Notes: generated by a model not told the origin, from the sequence alone. A stretch of 64,000 nt of DNA from Agelas oroides (GCA_949130485.1 OX422191.1:5023754-5087753); one strand, 5' to 3'; shown: positions 45,750-56,746, counted from the first letter of the stretch. Translations and numbers: made by a program.

Positions 45750-46125
45750 TACTGCGCTTTGCAGATACAGCAGATTGCAAAAGTCTTGCAACAAGCAAGC
45801 TGACCAGTGGAAAACCACAATTGATTTACTGTGTTTGAACCAAGAGGAAGGGCATGCTGAGGCGGGAAAGATAATTAGATTCATATGTGGTAACTCAATT
45901 GTGGTTTTCCACTGTTCAGCTTGCTTGTTGCAAGACTTTTGCAATCTGCTGTAGGTAGGTTGTCAGCAGTTACAAGAACTTGTGGTTTACCTGGTCAATC
46001 AATGGCTTCATACCCTACAAAGACTGACAGTTACGTTTTATGGTTTCTTCAAAGGACTTGAATCAACCACAGATACACGCTGTCTGTTTCCTTCTGACAA
46101 CCTACCTGCAAAGCGCAGTAGACAG
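45750..46125. repeat. Nested inverted repeats
   Basis: Inner arms of about 60 bp (about 45767-45826 and 45891-45953; ACAGCAGATTGCAAAAGTCT and its inverse) lie around an about 65 bp loop. An outer pair, TACTGCGCTTTGCAG at about 45750 and its inverse at about 46108, surrounds it, as does a TTGTCAGCAG/TCTGACAACC pair. Probably a MITE inserted in a MITE. Confidence 0.7.
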
Positions 46126-47160
46126 TAGCAGCTGCAGCAGCAAAAAGTCTTACAAACGGACGAAGTGCAACGTTTATGGGATAGTTCTTTCTCCTGGAAA
46201 TTGTTCTTGCCTGCCTTATGTTGTCACAAAATAAACTGACTGGGACAACTGAGAGGCTTCATTCCTGGCATTGAGCTAAATTGGATCAATCCAAAATTAA
46301 TTAGTGGCAGCTTGCACAAAGTTGGATCCACTCATAAATTCCCAGAATTGAATTTCTTGTGCTAGGTTGGATCCTGCGTTTTATTTGGTAGATACCATAA
46401 GTAAATGTAATAGTGAGTACTCTGATTTAATGGATAATGACACACACAAACATAAGCATACACTTAATTCTCATGTGATAGCATGCAGGTCTTGCACCAG
46501 TTACACTCTAGATGGAACTTACTGTGAACACAAAGTTGAGTAGAGCAACCACCCCAATGGAATGTGAAAACAAAAAGAGAAAAGGAATGCTCTCTGTTTC
46601 CAAATATATTGGCCAATGTCCCAACTGAATGCTTCAGTCATCCAAACTATCTACAGCCATGCACTACTAAGGATACATATCATCAGAGGTCAAAGGTTGG
46701 TGAGGATTACTTCCTTTAGGAGCTACCAGCAAAGGAGGCCCTGTACATACAGATCACACCTATGGAGGAACACTTGACAATGGAAAATTGACGTGTATCC
46801 TTAGGGCTGTGATTAGCAGTGTTTGAGTTTTGTCCTGATGGCAACTGAAGCATTCAGTCAAAACACCAGCAAAAAGGATTTCAAGTTGGTAACAGAGAAA
46901 CTTTTCTATGCAGGAGCCAATGAGAAGCCCCTGAAATAATAAAAAGCACTAATATGTGTCTACTATATCCTTCCAATAGTATATGCCCAGCACTTCAATG
47001 AAATGCCTCAATAGCACATCAACACTGCACTGAGTTTATGTACACCTGCAGTATTAATAAGGCCAGGAAGACTGTATGATGGGTGCACTTTAAACAGTGG
47101 CATAGTGAACCTTGTTCCTAGACTCCTGTCCATGGACGGAGAAAAGAGAACCAGGTACAT
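46126..47160. other. Intron sequence, no gene
   Basis: No supported coding frame. Around 46320-46380 is a copy of a short repeat (GGATCCACTCATAAATTCCC) also seen at about 45625-45660. Confidence 0.5.
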
Positions 47161-47212
47161 CCATGCATCTGAATGCTATTCAGACACTCTTACCACTAAG
47201 CTGGTTGGACCC
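47161..47212 (-). repeat. tRNA-like SINE fragment
   Basis: Read on the minus strand: GGGTCCAACCAGCTTAGTGG, then AAGAGTGTCTGA and a 17 nt anticodon-like arm TCTGAATAGCATTCAGA with a perfect 5 bp stem. The T arm is lost. Related to 47665-47739 in opposite orientation. Confidence 0.5.
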
Positions 47213-47664
47213 TTGGGTACAAAATCAGTCAGAATTCGGCTGAGAACTCTACTCACTCCGGTAGGCCTGGGAAGATTAATCGATTAATCGATTACTGTAA
47301 TGGATTTCTCAGAATTTCCGATTATCGAGTTACAGTGTTCCAAATCGATAAATCGCAGTATGCACATGTGCAGAAGGCTACAAGCCACGAGATTTTCAGT
47401 AGTGAGTATAGTGTTGTTCCGAGTTGCATCCGACAGAATGGCTAACAAAAACCTTCGCTTGGAGGCACCAAAGGGTGCAAAGAGCCCCTATTAAGTGGGT
47501 GGAACTTCCTGGTTTTAATTAACTAATACTTCCACTGATTTTAATCAATTATCAATCGATTCGGAACTGCTGATAATCGATTTCAGAATCTTAGCTGATT
47601 CCCAGCCCTAGGTCACTCTAGACAATGCTGCTCATGTAGCTCGTCTTCCACTCCTCTGCCCAGG

Positions 47665-47739
47665 GGTCCAGGTAGCTTATTAGTAACAGTGTCTGACTAG
47701 TATTCGGAAGGTCTTGGGTTCAAATCCCAGCTGGATCCC
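47665..47739 (+). repeat. tRNA-like SINE, fuller copy
   Basis: A pairable acceptor (GGTCCAG with CTGGATC, one G-T), an anticodon-like arm TCTGACTAGTATTCGGA, and a T arm TTGGGTTCAAATCCCAG with box B. The D arm is irregular and positions 8-9 are off, so a functional tRNA is unlikely. A T-rich tail follows. Confidence 0.5.
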
Positions 47740-47986
47740 AAAATTTATTTTTGTGGATTTATTTCTTACTCTCTTTGAACAATTTCATTATTCATGGTTG
47801 CCTATACTATCACTTAGAGTAACATCAACCCTCTGAGTCATTTGTAGCCACAGTAAGAGGGCCATACAAATGCAACATAAATGCAACCCCTCAGCATCAA
47901 ATTTTAACTTGGAGGGAATTCGCCTGATACAGCTACTCAGAAGCCTTGGCAATCATACACTCTGTACCTAATGCATGTTGTCATAC

Positions 47987-48096
47987 CTGTGTGTGCTGGT
48001 GTTGAAGAGAAGTGTGTATGATCTCAGTGACAGCTTGTGGCTCTGGAGAAGTGGGCTTGTCAATGATGAGGAAAGGGTGGGGGCAAGGAGAGGTTC
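47987..48096 (-). CDS. NLR linker exon
   Basis: A 110 nt exon missed by simple open-frame calls. Acceptor GCATTGCTCCAG, donor GTATGA. It enters in phase 1, matching the Death exon at 48162, and leaves in phase 0, matching the CARD-like exon at 40577. It encodes about 36 residues rich in Pro, Thr and His (FLIIDKPTSPEPQAVTEIIH), with no stop. A flexible linker. Confidence 0.65.
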
Positions 48097-48161
48097 CTGG
48101 AGCAATGCAAATAAATTAAGTCCCTCAAAAATATTTGAACATAAATATCAATTTCACTTAC

Positions 48162-48563
48162 GTGCACTCTCTTGCATGACAGTCTGTTGTAAGATCACTC
48201 TCTGCACCGGTTCAGGCAGTGGTGAAGGTGGGAAAATATCAGTCTCAGAATGGCCACCTATGTCTGATTCAATTCTCTCAACTTGACAGTACTTTGCTTC
48301 CAAAACAGCAGCTGAGTTAGTTGCTCCCACCATTCGACTCCTGAGAGCATCTACAAGAGCCTTCCAGCTGGGATTGTCACCAGTGGTCAACCAGGCATTA
48401 AGCATCTCTCGGAGCTGGTCTTCAGGGGTATTGAACTCTGTTCGAATACAGTTCAGTCTTCCAGTCCTCACTTTCAGCTTGAGCCCAAGGTTATACCACT
48501 GTGCAGCTACGTCCAGAACCTCCTCCAGCACACAACCAAGGTCATCTAAAGTCAGCTTGTTCC
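48162..48563 (-). CDS. NLR N-terminal Death-domain exon
   Basis: A 402 nt exon, phase 1 at both ends (acceptor CTGATCATTCAG, donor GTAAGT). Reading from the join: NKLTLDDLGCVLEEV, then WYNLGLKLKVRTGRLNCI, then LREMLNAWLTTGDNPSW and KALVDALRSRMVGAT, a clear Death-domain pattern of about 85 residues. A Pro/Glu-rich tail (FPPSPLPEPVQRVI) follows. Phase and direction make it the natural next exon after the 2A leader at 54294; the completed codon is GGG. Confidence 0.82.
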
Positions 48564-48714
48564 CTGAATGATCAGAAATGGAACTTTGTGATAGTATACT
48601 TTACAAGAGCATGGTTAGTTTCACTCCAAGACTGCTCCCACTTTGACCACTCACATGCAGCCTCAATATATACAGTGATGCCATAGGCAGAAAGCGGACA
48701 TTATGGTAGGCTCT

Positions 48715-49705
48715 TTCTTTCAAATTGTCGATGACCACATTATACTAGTAGTGGGTCAAATACGCGATAAACTAAATGCATTGCGCGATAAAATGCCCAC
48801 ATTGTGCAATAACTGTGTTACATCACACAATAACTGTTACATCTCACTATAAAAAAGTCATCGCGCGATAACCGTTACATCACATGATGACATGTGGTCG
48901 GTCACATGTACAAAGGCGTGGCCTTGCACATGCAGCAATGTGTAGTGAAGGTGTGGCCATGGTTTTATTCCTTTCTTAAGTCTGAATTTAGTGTGAGCAG
49001 TATTTCATTGAGTTTGAAGGTTTACTGGGAATTTGATGAAGTTTCCTTTACGGAGTATGCAGATGCAGCATATGCATGAAGGTAAAAGAACATAGCGCAC
49101 AAGTACACTGTACAATAGCTGACACCGATTTAAGATTCACTAGGAACAAAGGATATGATATTGTAAACATTTTTAGCATACACCTGCGCTTAGATGGCAA
49201 AAGTCAACATGCTATACAGTGTGCTATCATTATTCCTCCCTTCAAAAAGACATAATTATACTGGTACTTGTATGGTAAAGTCTCATACCCAGGTTTACAT
49301 GAACTGTGCTTGCAACATGACGAGAGTTGCTTGGCTGTTAGTAGCCGTGCCTTACTGGCATGTGGCCATGCTTTTGGCGTGGTCTCACCGCAGCTGCGTG
49401 AGACTGTTTTTGTGTCATCGCATTTTGACTTTGCATGACCACTTGATGTAATACAGTAATGTGACAGTTATTATGCGATAAAATTTGCAAAAGTTATGTC
49501 ATCACATGATGTAGCAGTTATCACACAATGACTTGTCTTTATTGTGAGATGTAACACAATTATTGCGTGATGGGTATATATTTATTGTGCAATGTAACAC
49601 ATTTATCACATGGTGTGGGCATTTTATCTCACGATACATTCCGTCCATCATGTGATGTAACCCACTACTCACATGATGTGGTCATCGGCAATTTTGAAAC
49701 AAACG
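48715..49705. mobile_element. Foldback element rich in CGATAA motifs
   Basis: Ends ATTGTCGATGACCACAT and the inverse ATGTGGTCATCGGCAAT. Arms of more than 200 bp are built from many degenerate GCGATAA / TTATCACA / TGTGTTACATC units that alternate in a partly tandem way. A unique 500 bp centre (about 48905-49450) has no recognised gene. It lies in the intron between the 2A leader and the first Death exon. Confidence 0.75.
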
Positions 49706-51738
49706 GCCTACTATAGGGTATTGTAGACCTCAGAACAGTGAAAAACCAGGCAACCTAATGATCTGTGACCGGTGTATTTACTAAATCTCTAACCTGTGAC
49801 TGCTGCATGCATGCACTGGAAAAATGGATTTGTTAAGCATACAGCAGCAAGTGAGTGAACAGTGCCAAATAACAGACATGTTCCATTGCTATGGTTTGAA
49901 GAATGCTGTATACTGTACTTTACATGAGTAAACAATAGTTTCTAACATATTTACGTATACACGTCACTCTCAACACACTTTTGTCCATGATAAAAGAGCA
50001 AAAATATACACAGCATGGTTGAACACTTGACACAGGACATGCTACTGAAAAGAAGCCCACATCTTTACTAGTCATGTGCCAATGGAGTGAGCCCGGTACA
50101 CTGCAGAGGTCGAAATTACGTGCGGTCATCGGTCAAATTCCGCGCGTTTTATTACAATGACCGACCACAAATGTAAGTGGTTGGTAGGCATGACCGACCG
50201 TTCGTAGTCTCACAAGCCCGAACTAACTGGTACGGATCGCTTCCAGTAGAGACGAGACGAGGCAGACAGTACCAAGAAACTACACCTCAAGTAAACTACC
50301 TTCCGTAAGTGACAGCACGAGCCTGGTCGCGCGCTCAGTATGTTGTTTCACATCTCATTTTCATGCGCTGGCATGCAATGTCGAGTAGCTACCGGCGTTT
50401 CCACCGTTGTATCTTGTTCAGACTTTACTGGCTTCTCTCTGACTATTTTGTAGGTTCATTTCGCTATCGATGGGTCACAATCAATTTCTGTCGTAGCCAC
50501 GTGGGCATGCGCATCGGGCTAAAGGTTATATACACTGTCGTCATTGTAGAGGTATATACAGATATAAAATTGGATGACTGTGACAAGCACGTCCAGACAG
50601 ATTTTAAAAATGACCAGTCAACATCAAAAGTGCTAGGATATGTGACCTTATTTCAACCTCTGCACTGCATCAGCTGCATAACATCAAAGGTAGATACTAG
50701 GGCTTAATTACATGTGGGCACAACCTGAAATGCACCTATGCAGCTCAGAGTTCACAGTTAATTGTTATGGAAATGTTAGCAAACTAGGTTCTCAGTGAGT
50801 CAGACACAGCATCTACTTCTGTTTCAAAGACCAAATACCGCATAGTGGGTACTCTTGCAGGCTTGATCCATCATATTAAAAAGACTTTTTGTGGGTAAAA
50901 CTTTCACGACAAGTAAATTTATTCACCAAGTGCAGAGTAAGCTAGCTAGTCTCTACCAGAGATGCTTACAATTGAGACCTTTGCCAAGCTACCTAGTGTA
51001 GTTATGTCGCCATCGGCAGCATGGACTAGTCTCACAAGCGAAAGTGGACTGGATTGTGGCTCATGGGAGACTAAGCACAGACAGCATCAGGCTGAACTGA
51101 GAAGAGAATGGGCCCTCAGAGTATTCTAACTGCCTTCAGAAGATGGGTATTGCAGCAGCAATGGGCACAACCCTCTGTAGAACTACACTTACATGGATAT
51201 ACATGATATAGATTTTCTTAAGCTAATTTTTTTGCAGCTCCCACTCAACTGCAAAAATTACACACTCACAAAACACACCTCCCTATAACAGGTTGGTTGA
51301 GGGTGCTTGCAGAGTAGCAAATCACTCATGGATGCATAATTAAATAATGGCAAGAGCTACATCAAACACAGCACTTGCCAATACTTAATTAGGCACGCAT
51401 GAGTGATTTACTCACCACCTGCAGTAGTAGGAAATAGTAGACACGTCATGAATATTGTTCAGTGGGGTTCAGGGTCAAAGTCCAGCCTGCTAACAACAAT
51501 GCAGAGCAACAACATGGAGCAGGATCTAGAACCTTGAGAAATATCCCATCAAGCTATACTCTTAGCAGTACTGTTATGTGCTTCAAAAAAGACTGGTTGT
51601 ACATGGTTACAGACAAAGTCGAAGAGACAGTGGTTACCAGAAGTTTATTTTGGCACTACAAACTACACTCAGAGGAAACCATCTTACAAGCATAATCTTC
51701 GGATCTAACCAAACATTTGTAAGGGAGTGACCTGCAAC
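49706..51738. other. Intron sequence, no gene supported
   Basis: A plus-strand open frame at 50309-50707 has no domain or start support. Scattered TAGTCTCACAAGC-like MITE ends lie near 50205 and 51033. Inverted short repeats with ACTCATGG/GCATGAGTGA occur around 51310-51410. Confidence 0.45.
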
Positions 51739-52041
51739 TAAGTTTCGTTCCCAGCCCGCATGCGCCTCCTGGTGAGAAACGGTCCGGTGAACAAAGTTGA
51801 ATTTCTTGGACTTATTACCAAAAAGCGGTAAGGACTAATGAGTCATTACGTAGCACTTCCCTTACAGTAAAATTTGTTCATCTCCATTCAAGTATCCGTA
51901 CCTTTTTTGGGTGGGTTTGCTGCAAAATGTTTTGAACGTTGCTAGGCTACACTGTCGCAAAAGCGTGCGCTAGCCAAGAATTTGACTTGGTTCACCAGAC
52001 TGTTTCTCATTGTGAGAGGGTGGGGTCTGGGGACAAGACTA
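51739..52041. mobile_element. TAGCCT-family element with CCTGCAAC duplication
   Basis: A 303 bp element from TAAGTTTCGTTCCCAGCCC to GGGTCTGGGGACAAGACTA between 8 bp repeats CCTGCAAC (51731-51738 and 52042-52049). This is an independent confirmation of the 8 bp target duplication. Internal inverted GGTGAGAAACGGTCCGGTGA / TTCACCAGACTGTTTCTCA. Confidence 0.82.
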
Positions 52042-52531
52042 CCTGCAACCATCAAGGGGTCAATTGTAACACTTCAAAAGATGTTCTAGGACTGTCAGTA
52101 TACTAAAACTTGAACCTCTCAAATACTGCCTCTTCATTTTGTCAGCAACCATGGTAACCACTCTGTGGTTAAGACAACCAACTTCATTTATGCAGTGCAT
52201 GCATGCAAAGGCAACCCTTTAAGTAAGTCAAAGACAGCTTTGGAAGAGGATTAAATGTGTTTGGTGTTGGGCTGGAATCTGATTCTTGAAATGTCGACAG
52301 TGGACAAACAATTCAGAGAATTTTGTTGAAGGAGGCTCATCTTAATCCAACTGCAACACTCATTGTAAGGGACGAAAATGCCATAGCCAGTGAACCTGAT
52401 TGAAACACTATGATTTGTTCTGTATTGTGAGCTGAGTTGTTGACCCTGAGTCAATAGCAGAGAGGATGTTGGTTTCAAACTCTCATGGTAGTTAATTGTG
52501 GGGGTGCCCAACACTTGCAGCTTTGACACTA

Positions 52532-53406
52532 CTCAGGCGCGTTAAGGAGTGGGTCCAGCTGTTTTGCGTGCGCTGCCTAAATTACCCTTAGGGTGGGCGT
52601 TATCTTACCACAAACAGGAAGGTGGTTGTATCTATGTAAACAATGCGGAACCTTGGAATGCAATTAAATACCTTCGCTATCACGGTACAGATGGACCGTT
52701 TTAGGCTTGTACTCTTCCTAGTGGTCTTGTCCTTACCTTGTTCGACTAAACATGATGCGATACGCACGTCTGTAACACTAAAAGTCATTCTGCAAAGCGC
52801 TTCCAGCAATTTTCAACGCTTCTATAGTGGAGTCACGTGCACCATGTACGGTAGCACGTGCCAGCTACTCTTGAATAAGCCGCATAATGGCTGCTTTTCC
52901 GGAAGTAACTCATGCGGAATTCTTCAGAAGAGAGCTGGAGTGTACTATTGGGTTTGATGGAGACGAAATCTAATTGTCTTTGATTTCACTGTGAGAAAGT
53001 TTTGTAGCTTACCGCTAAAGGTACGAAGTGGAACTTTAAATGCCCGGTGGGCGTGGCATATTTGCCAGTTCCAGCGTTTTGGAAAGCGACATCGACAATT
53101 CCCACGGATAGAAAGTTGGGCCAGTTGAAATAGAACTCATTGGTACAAAAAGAATCGTGAAATTTTGCTGGGGCAAATTCCGCATATCGCGTTTATTGCA
53201 CTGATATACCCTGAGGGAGGGGCTTGGTACAGCTAAGTTGTTTGTGGGCATGGCCTAAAATTATGTCACAGTAAACAATAAGGGTGGGGCTACATGTAAC
53301 AACACTAAACAATTACTTTAAGCTTCTTCATTTGTCATAAAATTGATACAAATTTTGCCATAATATAGCCTCAGAAGCCCTGGACCCAGTCCTTAATGCC
53401 CCTGAG
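52532..53406. mobile_element. CTCAGG-ended non-autonomous DNA element, copy 2
   Basis: An 875 bp element from CTCAGGCGCGTTAAGGAGTG to the inverse CAGTCCTTAATGCCCCTGAG, flanked by TA. About 27 bp inverted ends. Homologous to 9711-10492 along most of its length, in the same orientation. Confidence 0.75.
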
Positions 53407-54178
53407 TATCATAACTATATATGTGTGTATGAAAAATGTACCATGCTCCTCCCTCTTCTTGTGGTGAGGAACCCTGAAAATGAGGCTACATCGTTAATAC
53501 CTTAATACCTTGCGTTAAGGTGGCACACTACCATGTATTTTCAAGGTCAGCAAACCTGGAATCCAAGCTGATAGAATTTTTTGTCTTTGTAAACTTTTAG
53601 CGCACAGTCCGTTTTGGGAGTCTTCAACCGTTCACTGTCCGTAAAAATTGGGGATTTTCCCCATTTCCTGTTGGCATTGGCATCCAATAATCAGTTTATA
53701 AAAAAAATAAAAAGAGGAGTTTTAGTAGAGTGCTGTAGTGTCAGTAGCTGTGAGTAGTGCGTAATGCCTGCTTGTGAAAGCTAGCTTGTGTCTAGAAACA
53801 GCAGAAAGGCCACAGTGGCCAAGACTGTACTCACTGGGTAGGCCTAGGTCTTGTGATCGTATGCCAAGCCTAGTAGGTGACCGTAGCCCGGTGCTTCGAG
53901 TGCTGGTCTGGGCTTTAACTAGAATGCACAATATATCATTGGTACTACGCTGCAGAAGACAAGAAAGCTGAAGAGTTGTGTGTGGAACAGAACCGTGAGT
54001 TGTTTAGTGACATAAGGGGGAGAGGTGGGGCTACTAACGTTTGCATACATTGGTGTTTAAGACACTACCTACAGTGAGCATGTAGATGCGTCCATCGAGT
54101 GGCAATTTTGGCTCATGAATGTGTTAATGAGCTGCTAAAACCTTTTTTTAAAATTAGGCAAAGCAAGATTGCCTTAAA

Positions 54179-54201
54179 GCAAACCCTAACCCTAACCCTG
54201 A
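54179..54201. repeat. Short telomere-like (CCCTAA) run
   Basis: Three CCCTAA-type units (AAACCCTAACCCTAACCC). Too short to mark a chromosome end. Confidence 0.7.
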
Positions 54202-54293
54202 AACTAGGAGTAACCCTGGTCCTGACTGTAACCCAGGTTTATGTTTTCGTTAACCTCCGCCGAGAGACTTCACTGCCACCTTAATATACTCAC

Positions 54294-54750
54294 CAACAGG
54301 TCCTGGATTCATCTCTATATCCCCACTCATCAGCAGTAGTAGAACCACCACTGCCCCTACCACCATCCTCCCTAGACCTGAAGGAATGGTGAAACCTGGG
54401 CTGGAGGAAACACTGCAGACACTGGTATGGGACGAGGAGCGTGACAGACACCAAATGTTTGACTTCACTATTTCATTCTGGAGGGCCATGGCTGGTAATA
54501 CGTTGTTTAGAGATGGTAGCATGAGGGGGGCATGTTTGAAAGCTGTGTTATGTAGGTGAATACACCGTCGATCCATGGGGTTCATGTGGTCTGTAGTGGC
54601 TAGCTGCACGTTTTCAGCTGCTATTACCAACATTGGTAGCATGAAAATACACATGGCCACAAGAAAGGAATGACTAGGGGTCACATGACCAAGTTGGCAC
54701 TGGAACCGAGGGTTAATGCACCGAGGACGTGACCTTCGGAAGGCTCCCAT
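54294..54750 (-). CDS. NLR leader exon with 2A translational recoding motif
   Basis: A minus-strand frame from ATG 54750, 152 codons plus one base, ending at a perfect GTGAGT donor two codons after the motif. Residues about 131-141 are a hydrophobic run (VVGAVVVLLLLMS) directly followed by GDIEMNPGP, the complete D-I/V-E-x-N-P-G-P signature of 2A/CHYSEL peptides, which make the ribosome skip the Gly-Pro bond. An internal ATG at 54366 would give a leader of only 23 residues, close to a signal peptide plus 2A, and a good acceptor (CCATTCCTTCAG) lies just upstream at about 54379, so the 5' part may be an alternative or spurious extension. An earlier hydrophobic stretch (FLVAMCIFMLPMLVIAA) is in the longer form. 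The phase-1 end fits the Death exon at 48563. Joining is inferred across 5.7 kb. Confidence 0.68.
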
Positions 54751-56746
54751 TATGTTGGCTTCACTTTCTGGTGCTTAACACTGACTGGAATCAGGAAAGA
54801 AGAGACGGAGCGAACAATCAATTATTTTAGCAAAAAAATGCCATGTTTAGCACACTCACTCTTGGACTGCAGAGATGGTTTAGTGGAAGGGCATTTAGGG
54901 GCAGTCTGCAATTAGATACAACTGTTCAGGCTATCACTCCCAAGTAGTAAAAGTGTGCACTAAATCACTCAGTTTCGCCTTGTGCTTTGACTCTCGTGTA
55001 AGTGTAGTCAGGAGTGAGCTAGCAACAGCACCTGCTGAAGAAAAACAGATCATAGTAATCACTACATTCAGAAGGGGATGGACTGAACAGTCAATCACAT
55101 GAATAAGGAAGCTGCATAGAACTTTTGTACACAAAAACGAGTCACGTGTACGTCAAGGGCTAGTCACTTACATCCTGCCAGTAGAACTGTTTGTGACTGG
55201 GATCTAAATTACGCCTGATTGCTTCATTGCTCGTGATCACTTGATTTACAGTGTTCAATTGACAATACAGTAGCCACACCTCCTTAATTTCTGAAAAACT
55301 TTGTTGCTCCATTCATTGTCATTCACTGATTAGTTATTACTAAATATGTTGACCACTTGATTCTATTTTTATCCCGTTCACAAACACTTCTACAGGGGAG
55401 ATCAACTGAATACTGCTTGTAGTCAAGAGGGAGTTGCTGTGGAAGGTGGGGGTGTTCCAACACCAACTAACACAACATTGTTCTTATTTTTTCTATGCAC
55501 ACTCATAGATTAAATCCGACTTTGTGGGTAGCTAAATTGGATCAGGAATTTGTAGCTAAATGGGTGGCATAATTATGGCTAAATTGGGTCAGGAACTTGC
55601 AGCTAAATGGGTGGGGTAGTTACGGCCAAATAGGGTGGGGCAATAGTATTATGCTCAAAACACTAGTCTTCAGGGAGTCATCGCATGACTACAGATCTTG
55701 GTCCCTTTGAACTCCCGACCCATAGTCTACTACAGAAGATTGCCAAAAGCACCAGCTGTAGAAAAATGCCAGGGATCAACAAAGCAACAACATAGCTCCA
55801 TTTGCATGGTTTGTTCAGAAAGTAAGTTCTAACTACGTATTTTAGTCACGGGGCAGGATTTACAATACAAAGTGTGCGTTTTCTCGTCCCCAGCCCTTCT
55901 CACCGTCCAATTTGTGATCGTTTACAGCATGTAGATAAGTATGCAAAAACAGATACTGTATTAGCGAAATTGACGACGGTGAGGAGTTTTAGGAACGAGG
56001 CTAGGTGCGGTTTTGTTAGACGAATGGGAGGTAAGAGTTATAAGGACGAAGCTGCACACATGGTAGCTAGCTGATTTACGATATAACTCACCTTTACAAC
56101 TGTACAGTCGAGTTATTCACTAGTCTCGTCCCCAGACACCAAATTTTTCGCGCGGCCTTGTCGAAAAATAGGGTCTGGACACGTTCGTTCGTTCACAGGT
56201 AAAACTGGGGCGTAATCATACGAGCGTATTGGCATGTTGTCGCACCAATCAGATTGTTCAGGTAAAGTAAATTGCGTTATGCGTCATCACAAATAGCCAG
56301 CTTGCACATTTTTTGGCGCCAAAGCGAACGCTGCTGGTAGCTGATAATGTAATTAACACCTACACAATAGACCTTTATCCATTGTTACGTAATTATGACG
56401 TCGGGGGGGGGGGAAACAGTAGGCATTAATTGGAATACGAAGCGATGGCGGTGAAGCGAACAGAGCGCGAAAACGTCAGTTCTCTGGAGCCCAGCGGCTG
56501 CAGACGAGGACAAAACTCGCGGAAACTGTTGCTAGGTAAGTTGCTTAGTTTATGTAGATAGTTGAGTTTATATTTTTATGATAGGGTACTGAGAATGAAA
56601 TTGCGCGATTTGTTAGACTGAGTGTTAGTTTTGTGGAGTTAGTTTGCTAAATCTGTTTGATGTGTTTCAACTTTGTACCGTGGATGTAACTTTGAACAAG
56701 ATCTCGAGATTATAGAGCACTGAATTGAACACTTAAGCTCCATCCC
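54751..56746. other. Presumed upstream region of the NLR and intergenic repeats
   Basis: I see no convincing promoter element. Sections include the repeat at 55500-55720, TCTCGTCCCCAG / AACGAGGCTAG MITE ends at 55886-56003, further TAGTCTCGTCCCCAGACACC at about 56122, and a poly-G run at 56403-56412. A small minus-strand frame (54934-55134) has no recognised content. Confidence 0.45.
55500..55720. repeat. Minisatellite-bearing dispersed repeat, second copy
   Basis: Units of about 26 bp (TAGCTAAATGGGTGG type), then ACACTAGTCTTCAGGGAGTC and GGTCCCTTTGAACTCCC. Same architecture as 22640-22930. Confidence 0.7.

Noticed and set aside
50309-50707. 132-residue plus-strand open frame
   Set aside because: No recognisable domain, no splice partners, and low-complexity MITE ends overlap its left side.
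54179-54201. Telomere
   Set aside because: Only three CCCTAA units, internal to the window, with genes on both sides.
54294-54750. 2A motif as part of a non-LTR retrotransposon
   Set aside because: Such elements can carry N-terminal 2A motifs, but no reverse transcriptase or endonuclease frame follows downstream on the minus strand, and a splice donor comes right after the motif. Kept as the main alternative.
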